This document shows, in pieces, positions 49,963-58,983 of a stretch of DNA of 64,000 bases. Source of the DNA: CAZYQW01 sp964649825 (GTDB lineage: Bacteria; Planctomycetota; B15-G4; JADJEK01); contig CAZYQW010000136.1 of the NCBI GenBank assembly GCA_964649825.1, positions 1 to 64,000 of the forward strand. The letters are read 5' to 3'. The notes under the pieces are model-generated. The model made no database searches, had not been told where the DNA came from, and saw nothing but the letters and a program-made list of their open reading frames with translations. The position numbers and the translations under genes were made by a program. Position 1 is the first letter of the stretch; the number at the start of each line of letters is the position of its first letter.

Positions 49963-52900
49963 CACTCGTGCCGCGCCACCAGCCGGAAGCCGATCGACGA
50001 GACCGTGGTCGCGGCCAGCACCTGCTGGCGATACGCCGCGCGGAACGCGTCGGCGCGGGGATCGCTCCAGGCGCCGCCGCGAACGATGCGTTGGTCCGGC
50101 GCTTCGATCACGGGATCCGAGCACCACTCGTTCACGCCGCCGCCGAGGTCGAAGACGCCGTACGGCGACTCGTCGACCGGGAAGCTCAGCACCGGCTCCA
50201 CGTCGGCGACCGGGCGCGCGTGCCGCGACTTCATCCACTGCGCGACGAAGTGCCGCCCGCAGACGAGGACTCGGCCATCGACGCCGCGGGCCGCCTTCTC
50301 CCATTCGAGCGACGTCGGCAGCATGAAACGCAGGCCGCTCCCCTCCGCGCGTCTCGTCCTCCACTCGGCGTACGCCAGGGCATCCTCGAACGACACGCCG
50401 TAGACGGGCACGTCGTCGTGACCGGCCGGAACGCGCCACGTTCCGTCCGCGTCGCGCGCGAGCAGGCCGCCGCGCGTGTCGCCGACCGCCCGCGGCACGA
50501 GCACCGGAGCTCCGCCGTCGTCCCCCGCGTCGCCCACGCGAGCTCGCGTATCGGGATCGTTCAGGAACTCGACGTACTCGGCGAACGTCACCTCGCGGTC
50601 CTGGATGAAGAAGCCGGGCACGAACGGTTCGCGGCCCGGTTCGTACGCACCGACCTCGGCGTCGCCGCCGGCGGAGAACGCGCCGCCATGCACGTGGACG
50701 AAGCCGTACGGCGTCGTGCCGGCGGGCAGGAGCTCGACTTCGACGCGGGCGTCCTTGCGACGATCGACCACGCACGGGACGCGCTCGGTCTCGAAGCCCG
50801 GCGCCTCGATCACGGCGAGGTACGAGCCGGGATCGATCGGGGTCGGCGCGATCGGCGCCGCGCCGAAGCGCGTCGCCTCGGCGACGAAAAGCGGGGTCGC
50901 CGTCGTGCGCACGTCGACGCCGGGCCCGAGAACGACGTCGATGCTCTCGCCCCCGTGCCACGCGGTCACTGGGACTCCGCCGCGCGCGACGAGCGCGGCC
51001 GGAGAGATCACCTCGATGCCGGCCTCGGCGAGGGTTCGTGCGACGACGTCCCGCGTCTCGGTCGCGCCGCCCGCCGCCTTGCGCTCGAACCGATAGACGT
51101 GCGACGCGTCTCGATCCTCGGCGTCGATCCGTTCGCGGTACCAGACGTCGAACGTCTCCCGGACGGGATTCCCGTCGATCGACGCGAGCCGGTCGAACGG
51201 GCGCACGCCGCCGTCTCCCGCGAGGACGAGCACGGTGTTGCGCACGGGCCAGCCGCCGACGGAGAGGATGAGGTCGTCCGTCGCGACGTCGCCGGTGCCG
51301 CGGACCACCCGCAGCACCCAGATGCCGTACGGCTTCGGCGGAGTGAACGGCCGGACGGCGACGGGGACGAGCCGCCGCTCGCCGTTCTTGTTGAGCGCCG
51401 ACTGCTCCACGTACCGGAACAGGTGCACGATCGCGCCCGGCGGCTGGACGTCGAACGCGATGCTGCCGCGGCCGGCGAGATCGGCCGCGTGCCGGCGGGC
51501 GACGTCGTGCCGCTGCACGCGCTCGCGCGCCGCCGCCTCGCCCGCGTCGTCGCCGTTCTCGAGGGCACGCCGCCAGTGCTGCATGTAGAGGTCGGACATC
51601 ACTTCGTCGGGCGCGGGGCTCTTCGGGTCGAGCAGGCGCGCGGTGTGCAGTGCCTCGAGCACGTCGAGCGTCGCGGACTCGGACGTCTGCTCGAGCCGGG
51701 CCAGCTCGGGCTCGCCGTTCTCGACCGCGTCGAGCTCCGGCTTGTCGAGCCAACGGACGCGCCGCGCCGTCTGCAGCGGCCGCACCGTCGCCTCGAGGGC
51801 TCGCATCTCGCCGTACGCCTTCGCCACGCCCGCGAGCGCCGCACGTGCGCGATCGACCTCGGCCACCGCGCGCGAACGATCGTGAACGCGGCGAGCCACG
51901 GTCAAGACGCGCAGCGCGTCGCCGTCGTCGGGTCGCTGCCGCGCTGCCTCCTCCGCCGCGGCCAGCCCCGCCTCGGTCCGGCCCGCGTCGAGTTCCTGCC
52001 GCGCCGTCGCGACGAGCGATCGAAACAGGCGTTCCTCGCGCACGCGGTCGAGCCCACGCGTCGCGCCGACCGACACCGCGGCCACGAGGACCAACGCCGC
52101 GACGGCGCTCACCACCACGTGCCGGCGCGCCGCCATCGCGAGCCGGCGGATCGGTCCCGGCGGACGCGCGCGGATCGGCCGGAACTCGAGCAGCGCGTCG
52201 AGGTCGTCGGCGAACGCGGCCGCGCTCGAGTAGCGGCGGCTCGGGTCCTTCTCGAGCGCGGTGAGCACGACCGTCTGGACGTCGCGCGGCAGCGCCGCGT
52301 TCGTGCGGCGCGGCGGGGCCGGCGCCTCCGAGAGGATGCGATGGAGGATCTCCTCGATCGTGTCGCCCTCGAACGGCACGCGGCCGGTCAGGCAGCGGTA
52401 GAGCACGACCCCGAGCGAGAAAACGTCGGCGCGGCCGTCCATGCGCGAAAAGTGCCCGCGGATCTGCTCCGGCGACGCGTAGTGCGGGGTGCCCTGGAAC
52501 GCGCCGGAGCGCGTGAGCGCGGTCGACTCGGACGAACGGGCGAGTCCGAAGTCGAGCAGCATCGCGCGGCCGTCGTCGTCGCGGACGCGGATGTTCGTCG
52601 GCTTCACGTCCCGGTGCAGGATCCCCTCCGCGTGCGCGCACTCGAGCGCCCGAGCGATCTGCGCGGCGAGCCGAAGCGCCGTCCGGACCGGCATCCGCCG
52701 CTCGCTTCGCACCGCCTCGGCGAGAACCTCGTCGAGCCCTCGTCCCGGCACGTACTCCATCGCCAGGTACTGGACGTCGCGCTCCTCGCCGGCCGCGTGG
52801 ACGGTGACGATGTTCGCGTGCTGCAGCCGCGCCACCGCCGCGATCTCGCGCTCGAACCGCTCACGCGCGCCTTCGCGGCGGCGGAACTCCGGTTCGACGA

Positions 52901-53123
52901 CCTTGAGGGCGACGAGCCGGCCGAGCGACTCCTGCTCGGCCAGATACACCACCCCCATGCCGCCGCGGCCGAGCGTCCGGAGCAGGCGAAACTCGCCGAG
53001 CCGATCGAACGGCAACCCCAGCTCCGGCACCGGAGGCGGGCCTCCGGCGCGCGACGCACGTTGTCGCTTCGACGCCGATTCATCCTTCGGTTCGCTCATC
53101 GGGCTCGGCTTCGTACGATCCAT
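49962..53123 (-). CDS. Ser/Thr kinase fused to formylglycine-generating-enzyme-like domain
   Basis: The protein has 1053 residues. Its kinase domain spans about 44-310: GRGGMG at 52-57, Lys74, HRD at 170-172 and DFG at 191-193. A membrane helix lies at about 335-355. A region with a PDZ-like strand pattern (DDLILSVGGWPV) follows. The last ~260 residues match the FGE-sulfatase/PvdO fold (GGAFSAGGD, FFIQDREVTFAEYVEFLND, LPTSLEWEKAARG, FDLGGGVNEW, RGGAW, GFRLV). This kinase-FGE fusion is known in Planctomycetota, where the FGE part is often a binding module. GGAG lies 7 bases before the ATG. It is upstream of and co-directional with the eCIS and may sense signals that control it (inference). Confidence 0.93.
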   Translation of the reverse strand: MDRTKPSPMSEPKDESASKRQRASRAGGPPPVPELGLPFDRLGEFRLLRTLGRGGMGVVYLAEQESLGRLVALKVVEPEFRRREGARERFEREIAAVARLQHANIVTVHAAGEERDVQYLAMEYVPGRGLDEVLAEAVRSERRMPVRTALRLAAQIARALECAHAEGILHRDVKPTNIRVRDDDGRAMLLDFGLARSSESTALTRSGAFQGTPHYASPEQIRGHFSRMDGRADVFSLGVVLYRCLTGRVPFEGDTIEEILHRILSEAPAPPRRTNAALPRDVQTVVLTALEKDPSRRYSSAAAFADDLDALLEFRPIRARPPGPIRRLAMAARRHVVVSAVAALVLVAAVSVGATRGLDRVREERLFRSLVATARQELDAGRTEAGLAAAEEAARQRPDDGDALRVLTVARRVHDRSRAVAEVDRARAALAGVAKAYGEMRALEATVRPLQTARRVRWLDKPELDAVENGEPELARLEQTSESATLDVLEALHTARLLDPKSPAPDEVMSDLYMQHWRRALENGDDAGEAAARERVQRHDVARRHAADLAGRGSIAFDVQPPGAIVHLFRYVEQSALNKNGERRLVPVAVRPFTPPKPYGIWVLRVVRGTGDVATDDLILSVGGWPVRNTVLVLAGDGGVRPFDRLASIDGNPVRETFDVWYRERIDAEDRDASHVYRFERKAAGGATETRDVVARTLAEAGIEVISPAALVARGGVPVTAWHGGESIDVVLGPGVDVRTTATPLFVAEATRFGAAPIAPTPIDPGSYLAVIEAPGFETERVPCVVDRRKDARVEVELLPAGTTPYGFVHVHGGAFSAGGDAEVGAYEPGREPFVPGFFIQDREVTFAEYVEFLNDPDTRARVGDAGDDGGAPVLVPRAVGDTRGGLLARDADGTWRVPAGHDDVPVYGVSFEDALAYAEWRTRRAEGSGLRFMLPTSLEWEKAARGVDGRVLVCGRHFVAQWMKSRHARPVADVEPVLSFPVDESPYGVFDLGGGVNEWCSDPVIEAPDQRIVRGGAWSDPRADAFRAAYRQQVLAATTVSSIGFRLVARHE

Positions 53124-53278
53124 GGTTCATCTCCACGTTATCGACCGGGATCGATGTCCGCGATCGTCCGGGAGACGAGAAACGCTCCAGCGTCGTGATC
53201 CGAACGCTCTTTGGCGGAAGATGGCGACGTTCTCGCCAAGAAATCCTCGCGGTCCCGTTCTCGAGCCGGCTCGGACCT

Positions 53279-55018
53279 CTACTTGAACAGGGTGTCCACC
53301 CCCATCGCCTCGTCGCGCACCGCCTCGGGGAAGAGCCGGCGGTTGGCGACCTTCACCAGTGGATGGAGCCACGCCAGGAGCTCCACCGTCACGACGCGAT
53401 CGATGAGCCGATAGCCGCGCCGCCGGCGCAGGGCGATGTAGAGGATCCCGCGCAGCGTAGAACGCGCGACGCCCGCGCGCTTGAAGTCGAGCTTGATCGC
53501 GTAGCGGTGCCGGCGCCGATGCCGCTGCTTGTAGTCGACCTCCATCGCTTCGAGCTCCTGCACGGTGGAGAGGTCGTACGGCCGGAAGTAGTACTCGCGC
53601 GCCTTCGCGAGCAGGCGGAACGCGTCTCGCATCCGCTCGATGTCCTTGGCGGGAAGGCCGAGCCGGACGGCGAGCTCGTGCATGCGATCGATCTCTCGCC
53701 ACGCCTCCCAACCTTGACGCACCTTCGCCTCGCCGTCCGCGACGAAGCACCTCAGGACCTTGCGCATCGGATGATTGACCAAGACGCGGTCCCACAGGAC
53801 GGACAGGAGCGTCGGCAATCGCGTCCGCCGGAAGAACAGCTTCTGGCGCGCATAGTCGTCGATGTAGAGGAGTTCCTTGACGATCCGATCGGACAGGAGC
53901 AGCAGCTCGAGCAGGTCATCCGCGCTCGTGTCGCTCGAGAGGAAGCGACGGTGGTACTCGCGCACCGCCTCCTCGGCGCTCCATCCGTCGCGGAAGATCC
54001 GGAGCGTGACGAACGTGTTGATCTCGTTCCAGACCTTGGGCCGCCCGACGTACGTCAGCCGCCGGAAGCGCGTCCAGCCTCCCGTTTGGCACCAGACCAT
54101 GCAACCGATGACGTTGCGCGCGCCGTGGAGATCGCGCCGATACCGCTCATAGTCGACGCCGATGAACGAAGGATACTCGCCGCACCCCTCGTACTCGCGC
54201 CGCGCCTGCAGTTCGATGATCTTCTGGTGGGGGCCTCGGAAGAAGTGCCGGTTCAACGGCAGGTAGCGGAAGAAGTCCGACTCGCCGTACTTCATCGAGA
54301 TCACGAGCGCGTCGCTCTCTATCCCGTCGAACGTCGCGGCGAACGTATCACGATTCCAAATCAGGTCGCCGATCGGGTACGCGCCCACCGTCCACGTGCG
54401 CACCACGAGGCGGCGGCCCCGTTCCGCGAAGATCGGGAGGAGACGACGAAGCCACCGCCGCGCCTGAGCGGGGGTCCGGATCCGCAGCCGGCTCTTGAAC
54501 GCGTCGTTGACGTCGCGGGCGTCGCACTCGCCGATCCGCAGGATCACGCCGGCGACCTGGGGATAGTCGTCGAGGATCCGTGTGCAGGCCGCGGCGAGCA
54601 GGTCGATCGCGCGGCCGTCGTCGTCGCCGATGCGACGCTCGAGCTCCGGCGTCAAGGACAGGACGTCCGACGTGAGGAAGACGTGCAGACCCGCTCGGCC
54701 GGCGACGTCGAAGAGCCGCCCGAACTCCTCGCGATACGCGGCGACCCGCTCGCGCAAGGCGTCCGGGTGCGCCTCGTGCGGGAAGAGATGCGCGAGGTCG
54801 TCGAGCGACAGCGCGTTCGCGCCCGCCTCCTTCGCGTGGTCCACGAACCGGTCGAAGTACGGGCGGATCTCGTCGAATCGATCTCGATCGACGCGGCCAT
54901 CGCGTTCGAGGCTCTCGAACGGGATCTTCGACCAGTTGATGCGCTTCTTCCGGCAGCCGCGAAAGAAGGGCGCAATGCCGTCGAGAATGAACAGTTCCAT
55001 CGGACGGTCCGGATCCAC
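53279..55018 (-). CDS. Predicted TIM-barrel protein, glycoside-hydrolase-like (GH67/GH20-like, tentative)
   Basis: The protein has 579 residues and no signal peptide. The N-terminal ~400 residues show alternating strands and helices with conserved acidic ends (NALSLDDLAHLFPH, GVILRIGECDARDV, LVVRTWTVGAYPIGDLIWNR, LVISMKYGESDFFRYL, YEGCGEYPSFIGVDYERYR). These suit a TIM barrel with carbohydrate-active acidic residues. The C-terminal ~180 residues are basic and helical. The family was not identified with certainty. The GTG at 55018 has AAGGAG about 12 bases upstream; the ATG at 55000 is an alternative. It may be co-transcribed with the kinase gene 155 bases downstream. Confidence 0.75.
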   Translation of the reverse strand: MDPDRPMELFILDGIAPFFRGCRKKRINWSKIPFESLERDGRVDRDRFDEIRPYFDRFVDHAKEAGANALSLDDLAHLFPHEAHPDALRERVAAYREEFGRLFDVAGRAGLHVFLTSDVLSLTPELERRIGDDDGRAIDLLAAACTRILDDYPQVAGVILRIGECDARDVNDAFKSRLRIRTPAQARRWLRRLLPIFAERGRRLVVRTWTVGAYPIGDLIWNRDTFAATFDGIESDALVISMKYGESDFFRYLPLNRHFFRGPHQKIIELQARREYEGCGEYPSFIGVDYERYRRDLHGARNVIGCMVWCQTGGWTRFRRLTYVGRPKVWNEINTFVTLRIFRDGWSAEEAVREYHRRFLSSDTSADDLLELLLLSDRIVKELLYIDDYARQKLFFRRTRLPTLLSVLWDRVLVNHPMRKVLRCFVADGEAKVRQGWEAWREIDRMHELAVRLGLPAKDIERMRDAFRLLAKAREYYFRPYDLSTVQELEAMEVDYKQRHRRRHRYAIKLDFKRAGVARSTLRGILYIALRRRRGYRLIDRVVTVELLAWLHPLVKVANRRLFPEAVRDEAMGVDTLFK

Positions 55019-55394
55019 GTTGCCGCGCGGCTCCTTGGGGCGGGACGGGAGGGCGGGTCACTCGTAGCCGACGATGGCCCGCGCGCGAAGAGGACACGGG
55101 CGGAACGTCGGCCCTCGAGCGGCAATTGACGCGACTCTATCGGAGCCACGACCCGCCCTTGACACGACCGCGTCTCGCGGGGGCAGGTTCGTCGTCCCCT
55201 GGCTCATTGCAGAAAGAGGGCGAGGAAGATGGCCGTGCGGGAGACTCCGGGAAAAGGGGGGAGAAGGGGAGAAGAGTTTTACGCGCTTACCGCAACCCGC
55301 ACGGACGCGTGCAAGAATAGCCACTTCTTGCCACGCGTCGAGGGTTCGTTCGTCTCTTTCGGTCGCGGACCACCCGGAGCGACCCGGCGCGACG
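55019..55394. other. Intergenic gap without a recognisable gene
   Basis: This 376-base stretch separates the TIM-barrel gene from the lipoprotein gene. It has a purine-rich segment on the plus strand (about 55205-55280) with runs of G and A. No coding sequence with a plausible start and composition, and no convincing promoter or RNA gene, was found. Confidence 0.5.
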
Positions 55395-55895
55395 TCACGG
55401 CCTCACGTGAACGCCCCGCGCGACGATGGTCACGTTTCCCGACTCGTCCCGCTCCGCGTGCCCCGCGACCACGACCTCTTTCAGGTGGTCGAAACCATGG
55501 AAGTCCTCCAGGCGGGCCGTCTCCAACGACTTGCCATCACGAAACTCGACGACCACGGTGCCGGCCGCGAGCTCGTCGGGCGGCTCGCAGCAGAAATCCC
55601 AGGGCGTCCGGCACGAGTCTCCTTCCCGCTGGTTGCAGGGCAAGAAGGACAAGTCCGTCAGATTGAATTGGCCGCGGGAATCCACGAAATCGCCGACTCG
55701 ACCCACGACCACGATCTCGTCCGTGACACCCGCCTTGTCGCGAGCCTCGATGACGCCGATCGCGCCGAGGGGAGCAACCTCGATCCAGTATTTCTCGGCG
55801 AGCAGCGCGACGTCCGATGCCGGCCCCCGTGAAGACTCGTCCGAGCAACCAGCGAAAATTCCGCATAACGCAAGTCCAAGCCGCATGTGATTCAT
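55395..55895 (-). CDS. Small lipoprotein with conserved Cys motif, unknown function
   Basis: The protein has 166 residues with a lipoprotein signal (GIFAGC, acylated Cys at 17). The mature part has an OB-like strand pattern (EIVVVGRVGDFVDSRGQF, then NLTDLSFLPC) and a Cys cluster (GDSCRTPWDFCCEPPDEL). I associate this type with small planctomycete lipoproteins; its function is unknown, possibly metal or redox related. The start is supported by a strong AGGAGGT 6 bases before the ATG; a longer frame to 55970 has no signal. It follows the permease genes by 82 bases. Confidence 0.85.
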   Translation of the reverse strand: MNHMRLGLALCGIFAGCSDESSRGPASDVALLAEKYWIEVAPLGAIGVIEARDKAGVTDEIVVVGRVGDFVDSRGQFNLTDLSFLPCNQREGDSCRTPWDFCCEPPDELAAGTVVVEFRDGKSLETARLEDFHGFDHLKEVVVAGHAERDESGNVTIVARGVHVRP

Positions 55896-55977
55896 TTCGT
55901 GACCTCCTTTCGTGACCTCAGTGGTCGGGTGGGGCTGTGTCCGTGATCGATGTCTCGATGTCGCGAGCACGACCGGA

Positions 55978-57150
55978 TCAATCAGGTTTCAATGCGACGG
56001 CGATCTCGAGGCGCGCCGTCTCGAGCGCGGCGGGAACCGTCCCGAGCGCGGCCAGCAGGAGCACGCCCGCGAACGCTGCGACGACGCACTCTCCGTTCAC
56101 CTCGAGGGCGAAGGCCGTCATTCCAATCCGGAACGCGACGTCATCCACGATGACGAGGCAGCCGAGAATGCCGAGCACGCCTCCCGCCGCCGCGAGCACC
56201 AGAGCCTCGGCCGACAATGAGCGGATCAGCGCGAACGCCGAGTAGCCCACCGCGCGCAGCGCCGCGAGCTCTCCGACGCGTTCGATCGCCACCGCGTGGA
56301 ACGTGTTCGCTCCGGTCACGATGACGCTCACCGCGATCAGGAGCGCCATCAAGCCCGCGAGCGCGCGGATCGGATCGAAGTACGCCGCGGCCTCGCGATA
56401 GTACGCGGCCGACGGAATGCAAATGAGCTCGAGGTCGAGACGACGTTGCGCGAACGCGGCGACGTCGGCGATGTCGTCCGGCGAGTGCGTCCGCACGAAG
56501 ACGACGGACACGTCCGCCCGGCGCGCCAGTCCCTGGAGCGGGTGCAGCGGCGCCCAGACCTCCGACTCGAGCGTGGTCCCCGGCGCCGCGAAGACCCCCG
56601 CGATCGTATGCGTCGCCCCCTCGAACCGAAGCGTCGCCCCGACCGCCATCGCCTCCGCCGGTACCCCGAGCCTTGCGGCGGCCAGCCGTCCGACGATGAC
56701 CTCGCTCGGTCCGGGTGTCGCGCCCTCGATCAGCGTGACCGTCTCGTGGACCAGGTACGCCCGATCGGTCACCCCTCGCACGAGGCCCGGAAGGCCCCCC
56801 GGCAGTTCGGATGAAGCGGCCCCCACTTCGATCCGCGTGCCCAGGTGGATCTCCCGCGACACGGCCGCCACTCCGTGAACCTCGAGGACCCCGGGGACGG
56901 CAGCCGCGACCAGGTCGGCGACGGACTCGGAGACGGCGGAGCGGAGGATGTCGCGCATCGACGAGGACGAGACCAGCACGGCGACGTCGTCACGGCCCTG
57001 GCTCGCGAGGCTCTGATCGAGCCCGCGCACGAAGGCGACGGTGGCCGCGAGCACCGCCGCGACCAGCGCGCACGCGATGCCGTTCAGGACGGTCCGGCCC
57101 GGACGACGTCCGAGGTTCCGCACCGCGTAGTCGAGGGGCAGCGACCGCAC
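55978..57150 (-). CDS. ABC exporter permease (FtsX/MacB-type), second of two
   Basis: The protein has 390 residues from a GTG. The topology is that of FtsX/MacB permeases: one N-terminal membrane helix (~20-40), a ~210-residue extracytoplasmic domain, and three C-terminal helices (about 260-285, 305-335, 355-380). The C-terminal permease motif is IERVGELAALRAVGYS. It starts 1 base after the stop of the first permease, with GGAG 8 bases upstream. It pairs with the ATPase at 58288 in a tripartite exporter. Confidence 0.9.
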   Translation of the reverse strand: MRSLPLDYAVRNLGRRPGRTVLNGIACALVAAVLAATVAFVRGLDQSLASQGRDDVAVLVSSSSMRDILRSAVSESVADLVAAAVPGVLEVHGVAAVSREIHLGTRIEVGAASSELPGGLPGLVRGVTDRAYLVHETVTLIEGATPGPSEVIVGRLAAARLGVPAEAMAVGATLRFEGATHTIAGVFAAPGTTLESEVWAPLHPLQGLARRADVSVVFVRTHSPDDIADVAAFAQRRLDLELICIPSAAYYREAAAYFDPIRALAGLMALLIAVSVIVTGANTFHAVAIERVGELAALRAVGYSAFALIRSLSAEALVLAAAGGVLGILGCLVIVDDVAFRIGMTAFALEVNGECVVAAFAGVLLLAALGTVPAALETARLEIAVALKPD

Positions 57151-57151
57151 G

Positions 57152-58291
57152 TCACGCGCTCCGCAGGAGGTGCTTCACATCGGCTTGCGCGGCGCGCATC
57201 GCCGGCGCGGCCGCCGCCGCAACGGCCGCGACCGTGGCGACGGCCACGCCCTTGCCGACCTCGAGGATCGTGACCTCGAACCCGATCGTGACGCCTTCGA
57301 CCCCGACCGCGAGGTGCGACCAGCGCGCGACGATCAGGACGCCGGCGAGTCCGAGCGCGGCTCCCGACAGCGTCAGCACCAGGGTCTCGAGCAGCACGAG
57401 CCGCATCAGATGCGCCCCGCCGTAGCCGACCGTGAGGTAGACGCCGAACTCCCGCCGTCGCTCCGCCACCGCAAGGAGAACGGTGTTCGCGACCAGCACG
57501 ATGACGACCAGCACGCAGACCAGACCGAACGCGCGCGCGAAGCGGAGGATCTCGCGCAGCTCCCGCGTCGCGGCGTCGAGGAACTCGGCGCGCGGGCGCG
57601 TCGACGTCGGCGCCTCGGCCGTCGCGAACAAGGAGTCGATCTCGAGCGCGACGCGGCGGGCGGAGCTCGGGTCGTCGATCCTCACCTCGAACTGGGTCAC
57701 CGTGCCGAGACGATCGACCGGACCGCTCCGTTGGAGGAACTCGAGGTGCGTGAGGATCGCTCCCTCGTCCGCGGGGTCGTCGGACGCGAAGACGCCGGCC
57801 ACGTCGACCGCGACGTCGCCGAAGCGGAACTGGTCGCCGACGCCGAGCCCACGACGGGCCGCGAACTCACGACCCACCAGGGCCGCTCCTTCCTCACGAC
57901 GGAAACGCTCGACGTCGCCGGCCAAGACGCGCAGAGGTTTCGATCGGAGGAGCTCATCGACCGGCGCCCCGTGGAACAAGACGACGTCGAGGCTCGCGCG
58001 GCAGTTGCTCAGGTAGACCTTGATCGGGAGCACGCTCATCACTCCGGCGACGGCGCGGATCCGCTCGGTGTAGCGCTCCGGCAGGAACGAGGTCTGCGGG
58101 CAGTACCGGTTCTCGCGGTAGACGATGAGCGTTCGCGACGCGTCGCTTCCCGAAAGGGCGGAGTCGAATCCACGGCTCAGGCTCTCGATCGACACGAACA
58201 GGAAGATCGCGCTCGCCACCCCGAACGCCGTGCCCGCCGAGCGGCCGGCGCGCCGCGCCAGATGCCGCCGGACGAGCGTGAGCCAGATCAC
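57152..58291 (-). CDS. ABC exporter permease (DevC/MacB-type), first of two
   Basis: The protein has 379 residues from a GTG overlapping the ATPase stop (GTGA). It has one N-terminal helix (SAGTAFGVASAIFLFVSI), a soluble domain with two Cys (NRYCPQ, LSNCRA), and three C-terminal helices with the motif AERRREFGVYLTVGYGGAH. With the other permease it would form a heterodimer. It resembles DevC-like subunits of DevBCA exporters. Confidence 0.9.
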   Translation of the reverse strand: MIWLTLVRRHLARRAGRSAGTAFGVASAIFLFVSIESLSRGFDSALSGSDASRTLIVYRENRYCPQTSFLPERYTERIRAVAGVMSVLPIKVYLSNCRASLDVVLFHGAPVDELLRSKPLRVLAGDVERFRREEGAALVGREFAARRGLGVGDQFRFGDVAVDVAGVFASDDPADEGAILTHLEFLQRSGPVDRLGTVTQFEVRIDDPSSARRVALEIDSLFATAEAPTSTRPRAEFLDAATRELREILRFARAFGLVCVLVVIVLVANTVLLAVAERRREFGVYLTVGYGGAHLMRLVLLETLVLTLSGAALGLAGVLIVARWSHLAVGVEGVTIGFEVTILEVGKGVAVATVAAVAAAAAPAMRAAQADVKHLLRSA

Positions 58292-58983
58292 CGTACCTCC
58301 GCGCCGGCGCCGACGTCGAGGATGCGCCCCTTGTCGAGCGTGATCACGCGCGAGCCGTACGCGGCCGCACCGCGGTCGTGCGTGACCATCACCACGGTCT
58401 TCCCCCGTTCTCGGTTCAACCGCGACAGCAGGGTCAAGACGGCGGTGGCCGACTCGTGATCGAGGTCGCCAGTCGGCTCGTCCGCCACCAGCAGCGGCGG
58501 ATCGGTGACGATCGCGCGCGCGATCGCGACGCGTTGCTCCTGGCCGCCCGACAGCTCGCGCGGGAAGTGGTCGGCCCGCCCGCCGAGCCCGACGACGTCG
58601 AGCGCGAGCGTGACGCGCTCGTGCCGCTCCCGCGCCGGCAGCCCGAACAGGTGGAGGGGCACCTCGACGTTCTCGTACGCGGTCAGCACCGGGACGAGGT
58701 GGTGCTGCTGGAACACGTACCCCACGTGATCGGCGCGCCACTTGGCGAGGGCGCGCGGCTTCATCCGAGTCAGCTCGTGACCGCCGACGGTGACGTGCCC
58801 GCGATCGGCGCGATCGATTCCGGCCATGAGGTTCAGGAGCGTCGTCTTCCCGCTCCCCGACGGTCCGAGGAGCACGAGGAACTCTCCCGCCTCGACGGCG
58901 AGGTCCACGTCCGCGAGAGGCGTGACGCGGTGTTCCCCCTTCCGGTACTCCTTGGTGACGTGCTCGAGCACGATGAACGTCAT
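58288..58983 (-). CDS. ABC exporter ATP-binding protein (LolD/MacB/DevA-type)
   Basis: The protein has 231 residues. Walker A is GPSGSGKT at 40-47, the signature LSGGQ at 144-148 and Walker B LLVADEP at 164-170, with switch His in MVTHD. It belongs to the family that powers MacB, LolCDE and DevBCA exporters. Its start overlaps the membrane fusion gene stop (ATGA) and its stop overlaps the first permease start (GTGA). The set is thus one coupled unit. Confidence 0.95.
   Translation of the reverse strand: MTFIVLEHVTKEYRKGEHRVTPLADVDLAVEAGEFLVLLGPSGSGKTTLLNLMAGIDRADRGHVTVGGHELTRMKPRALAKWRADHVGYVFQQHHLVPVLTAYENVEVPLHLFGLPARERHERVTLALDVVGLGGRADHFPRELSGGQEQRVAIARAIVTDPPLLVADEPTGDLDHESATAVLTLLSRLNRERGKTVVMVTHDRGAAAYGSRVITLDKGRILDVGAGAEVR

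Noticed and set aside
49345..52641. Single ~1100-residue minus-strand frame through MOSC and kinase genes
   Set aside because: Only its last 205 residues (the MOSC protein) are protein-like. The rest is Arg-rich shadow of the kinase gene in another frame.
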